A stretch of 64,000 bases of DNA from Gavia stellata. Its lineage: Eukaryota > Chordata > Aves > Gaviiformes > Gaviidae. Both the position numbers and the translations under genes were made by a program. Below the pieces are notes generated by a model. The model worked only from the letters and a program-made list of their open reading frames with translations, was not told the DNA's origin and did no database searches. The stretch is taken from contig NC_082594.1 in assembly GCF_030936135.1 (NCBI RefSeq), positions 129,618,668-129,682,667 of the forward strand. Direction: 5' to 3'. Within the stretch, counting starts at the first letter, position 1. The number at the start of each line of letters is the position of its first letter. Below, piece after piece: positions 61,653 to 64,000 of the stretch.

Positions 61653-61944
61653 CTTTAAAAAAATAAAATAAATAATGTTTGGTTAGTTAAAAAGCAACTA
61701 TGTGACACACTACTTCAGTAGAAATATAAACCTGAGTATGTTTTATAGCTATTTGGTTTTTAAAAAAAGTAACCCCAAAAACTTAATGCACCAGAGTCAG
61801 TTATTAGCAAAACCCTAAGCCTGCTCCAGGAAAGTTACATGGTTAAGTACCTTAGTTCAGTGATGGCACATCACCTCTTGAAAGGCGATAGTTATTCCAT
61901 TTTTCGGCCTATGAAAGGGCCAAATGAAATTTCAGCAAATATCC
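61653..61944. other. Intronic stretch, nothing recognised
   Basis: AT-rich sequence upstream of the transmembrane exon, reaching the LTR. It includes the acceptor tract of that exon. Confidence 0.45.
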
Positions 61945-62662
61945 TGTATTGGGTTTGCATGGCAAGATTTTGGTAGCGGGAAGGCTGCAGGGGTGGCTTC
62001 TGTGAGAAGATGCCAGAAGCTGCCCCCGTGTCAGGGGAGCCAGTTCCAGCCAGCTCCAAGATGGACCCACCGCTGGCCAAAGCTGAGCCCATCGCCAACG
62101 GCTGGTAGCACCTCTGTGATAACATATTTAAGAAAGGGTAAAAACTGCACCCCATGGAACCGACCCATGCTGGAGCAGTTTGTGAAGAACTGTAGCCCAT
62201 GGGAAGGACCCACGTTGGAGAAGTTTGCAGAGGACTGTCTCCTGTGGGTGGGAGCCCACGCTGGTTCAGGGGAACAGTGTGAGGAGGAAGGAGTGGCAGA
62301 GACAACGCATAATGAGCTGACCACAACCCCCATTCCCTGTTCCCCTGCGCTGCTCGCAGGGAGGAGATAGAGAAATCAGGAGTGAAGTTGAGCCTGAGAA
62401 GAAGGGAGAGGTGGGGGGAAGGTGTTTTAGATTTGGTTTTATTTCTCATTATCCCACCCTGATTTTGATTGGCAATAAATTAAATTAATTTTCCCCAAGT
62501 CAAGTCCGTTCTGCCTGTGACAGTAATTGGCGAGTGATCTCCCTGTCCTTATTTCAATCCATGAGGCTTTTGTCATATTTTCTCCCACCTGTCCCATGAG
62601 GAGGGGGAGTAAGAGAGCAGCTTGACGGGCATCTGGCAGCCAGCCAAGGTCAACCCACCACA
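61945..62662 (+). mobile_element. Solo ERV LTR, 718 bp, opposite orientation
   Basis: It runs TGTATTGGGTTTGCATGGCA to GGTCAACCCACCACA on the plus strand, the same family as 57758-58827 but inverted and about 350 bp shorter, because most of the internal minisatellite is missing. A TATA-like ATATTTAAG lies near 62127 and AATAAA near 62475. The flanks (TATCC and TGCCT) do not form a clear target duplication. On the minus strand a 185-codon frame is spurious. Confidence 0.85.
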
Positions 62663-63423
62663 TGCCTCATCTCTAACAAGTCTGTAACACATAATTCCAG
62701 TGAAGGAGGAAGAATTCTATACTGGTAAACCATGAAAATTACTTTTGCACAGAAGTGGGAAATTTTGTCAGTTAGGGACTGCCTTACACACCCTACAAAC
62801 CAAATGGTTCCAAACATGTTCTCATCCTATGTTTTTAAAAATAAAGAAAAAAAAAAAAAAGAAAAAAAGCAAGCCTCAGGCTGACCTGAAGCTCAGCTGA
62901 AGCTGTCCCAAAGCAATAAGCAACAGCAGGAAAACTCTCTTTTCTCCTTTTTATATCTCTCTGAAGGAGGAAAAGAAGTACGCTCACCAACTCATACACA
63001 TGCTAGATTACAAATTATTTATCTAACTGCTGCTAGATGACTCACTTGAAATGACTGAATAGTTTCATTCCAGTTCATGGAAAGCAGTACAAAGAGCACA
63101 ATAGTCATTAGCGTTAATTACACAAGGCCAGAAGGTTTAGAAGAGATCTAAGTGTGTCTCCCTTTTTATTATTACTCATTTCAAGTCACAGCTGAAGGTT
63201 TTATTCTGTTGAGATCCCTGCAAAAAGTATCTTTCTGGGGGGATCAAACTGTCAGCCTCATACCTTTCATGAACCTTAAACACACTTTTAGCAGACAAAT
63301 CACTTCTGATGCTTTTTACTCTTTAAATTCAACTTCCTCAGAAGTCAGTAGAAATTATACAGTTAAAGTCCATGCTGCTTTCGAACATAGCCTCTCAGAC
63401 TTGCGTATACAACCTGACCCATT
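62663..63423. other. Intronic stretch with poly-A run
   Basis: An A-rich tract lies at about 62838-62867. A splice-like span at about 63263-63304 is open in phase but lacks a pyrimidine tract. Nothing else was recognised. Confidence 0.4.
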
Positions 63424-63866
63424 CACAGAGTCACAGAATGATAGGGGTTGGAAGGGACCTCTGGAGATCATCTAGTCCAACCCCCTGCCAGAGTAGGGTC
63501 ACCTGGAGCAGGTTGCACAGAAGTGTGTCCAGGTGAGTTTTGAATATCTCCAGAGAAGGAGATTCCACAATCTCTCTGGGCAGCTTGTTCCAGTGCTCTG
63601 CCACCCTCGAAGTAAAGAAGTTCCTCCTGATGTTTAGATGGAACTTCCTATGACCAAGTTTGTGCCCGTTGCCTCTTGTCCTGTCACTGGGCACCACTGA
63701 AAAAAGACTGGCCCCATCCTCCTGGCACCCACCCCTGAAGTATTTATAAGCATTAATAAGATCCCCCCTCAGTCTTCTCTTCTCCAGACTAAAAAGACCC
63801 AAGTTCCCCAGCCTTTCCTCATAAGAAAGATGTTCTAGTCCCCTAATCATCTTCGAAGCCCTTTGC
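63424..63866 (-). mobile_element. CR1: CR1 LINE, 3' fragment next to a splice donor
   Basis: A younger CR1 subfamily on the minus strand. The terminal repeat is CACAGAGTCACAGAATGATA and the 3' UTR phrase is GGGTTGGAAGGGACCTCTGG. Its C-terminal frame of about 140 codons is intact ([39 protein letters not shown]). The 5' truncation lies near 63866, only about ten bases into the intron from the donor of the 63877 exon. Confidence 0.95.
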
Positions 63867-63876
63867 TTTTCATTAC

Positions 63877-64000
63877 CTTGTTTATCTGGAAAGCACTGAG
63901 TCAAAGAGATTTCAGAGCTCTTTTCTGTTTGAGAGAATTTAATGAAACATGCAGCTTTCTCGGAAGCATCAACATTCTCCTTAGGGATGAAAACTTCCTG
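63877..64000 (-). CDS. Predicted exon cut by the window edge
   Basis: The minus strand is open for 41 codons from the edge to the donor ACAAG, GTAATG, ending in phase 1 like the exons downstream. The peptide ([20 protein letters not shown], then [15 protein letters not shown]) is hydrophilic with two Cys 18 residues apart. Placed just before the transmembrane exon it would be the membrane-proximal extracellular part. I do not recognise the domain. The start of the exon and all earlier exons lie outside the window. The CR1 next to it begins about ten bases past the donor. Confidence 0.52.

Noticed and set aside
61892..62449. 185-codon minus-strand frame
   Set aside because: It is antisense within the second LTR of the same family, not a viral or host gene.
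57758..62662. The two related LTRs as ends of one provirus
   Set aside because: They point in opposite directions, differ in length, and the DNA between them is host and CR1 sequence with no viral genes.
63263..63304. A 42-bp in-phase span between the edge exon and the transmembrane exon
   Set aside because: The sequence before the acceptor AG is purine-rich, so splicing there is unlikely.

Overview
The window is avian nuclear DNA. The repeats show this directly: at least ten CR1 LINE fragments of several ages, most ending in the CR1 type of 3' tail (repeats of the ATTCTGTG kind), avian endogenous-retrovirus LTR pieces, an old hAT-type MITE and a very old L3/CR1-like LINE. I see no mammalian L1 or Alu, no operon structure and no bacterial genes. 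Most of the sequence is unique non-coding DNA.

Layout. From 1 to about 43.5 kb I find no gene I can support. This part holds three short CR1 tails (2.1, 4.7 and 16.6 kb), an ancient LINE stretch (9.25-11.35 kb), a GC-rich block (24.9-26.3 kb), a 1.05-kb 5'-truncated CR1 with a long but dead reverse-transcriptase frame (35.5-36.5 kb), and an older CR1 (40.2-43.5 kb) split by a solo LTR with a perfect 5-bp target-site duplication. Several unique stretches with many homeodomain-like TAAT motifs could be conserved non-coding elements, but that needs alignment to test.

From about 44 kb to the right edge there is evidence for one minus-strand, multi-exon gene that I do not recognise. Its exons share one pattern: splice sites on both sides and phase-1 boundaries throughout. 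In transcription order they are: an exon cut by the window edge (63877 to beyond 64000); a transmembrane exon (61557-61652); three paralogous 69-72 bp tail exons (53148, 50476 and 50235) whose acceptor flanks are also alike; a fourth 69-bp exon (49878); and a terminal exon with a stop (43987-44231). Two weaker candidate exons (60566 and 56259) and an alternative 3' exon (44.4-44.57 kb) keep the same phase. The prediction is a single-pass membrane protein with a charged, modular cytoplasmic tail. No function can be named from sequence alone.

The introns are filled with mobile elements: CR1 copies at 47.0, 50.7-52.7, 59.3, 60.6 and 63.4 kb, an ERV LTR fragment at 55.7 kb, and two related LTRs in opposite orientation at 57.8 and 61.9 kb. 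The two old CR1 copies at 40-43 kb and 50.7-52.7 kb share a 571-bp inverted segment that is 98.6 percent identical with no indels. The first 392 bp are perfectly identical, although both copies are otherwise decayed and their flanks are strongly diverged. Ectopic gene conversion is the simplest reading. The segment brackets the 3' exons of the predicted gene, so an inversion there is possible.
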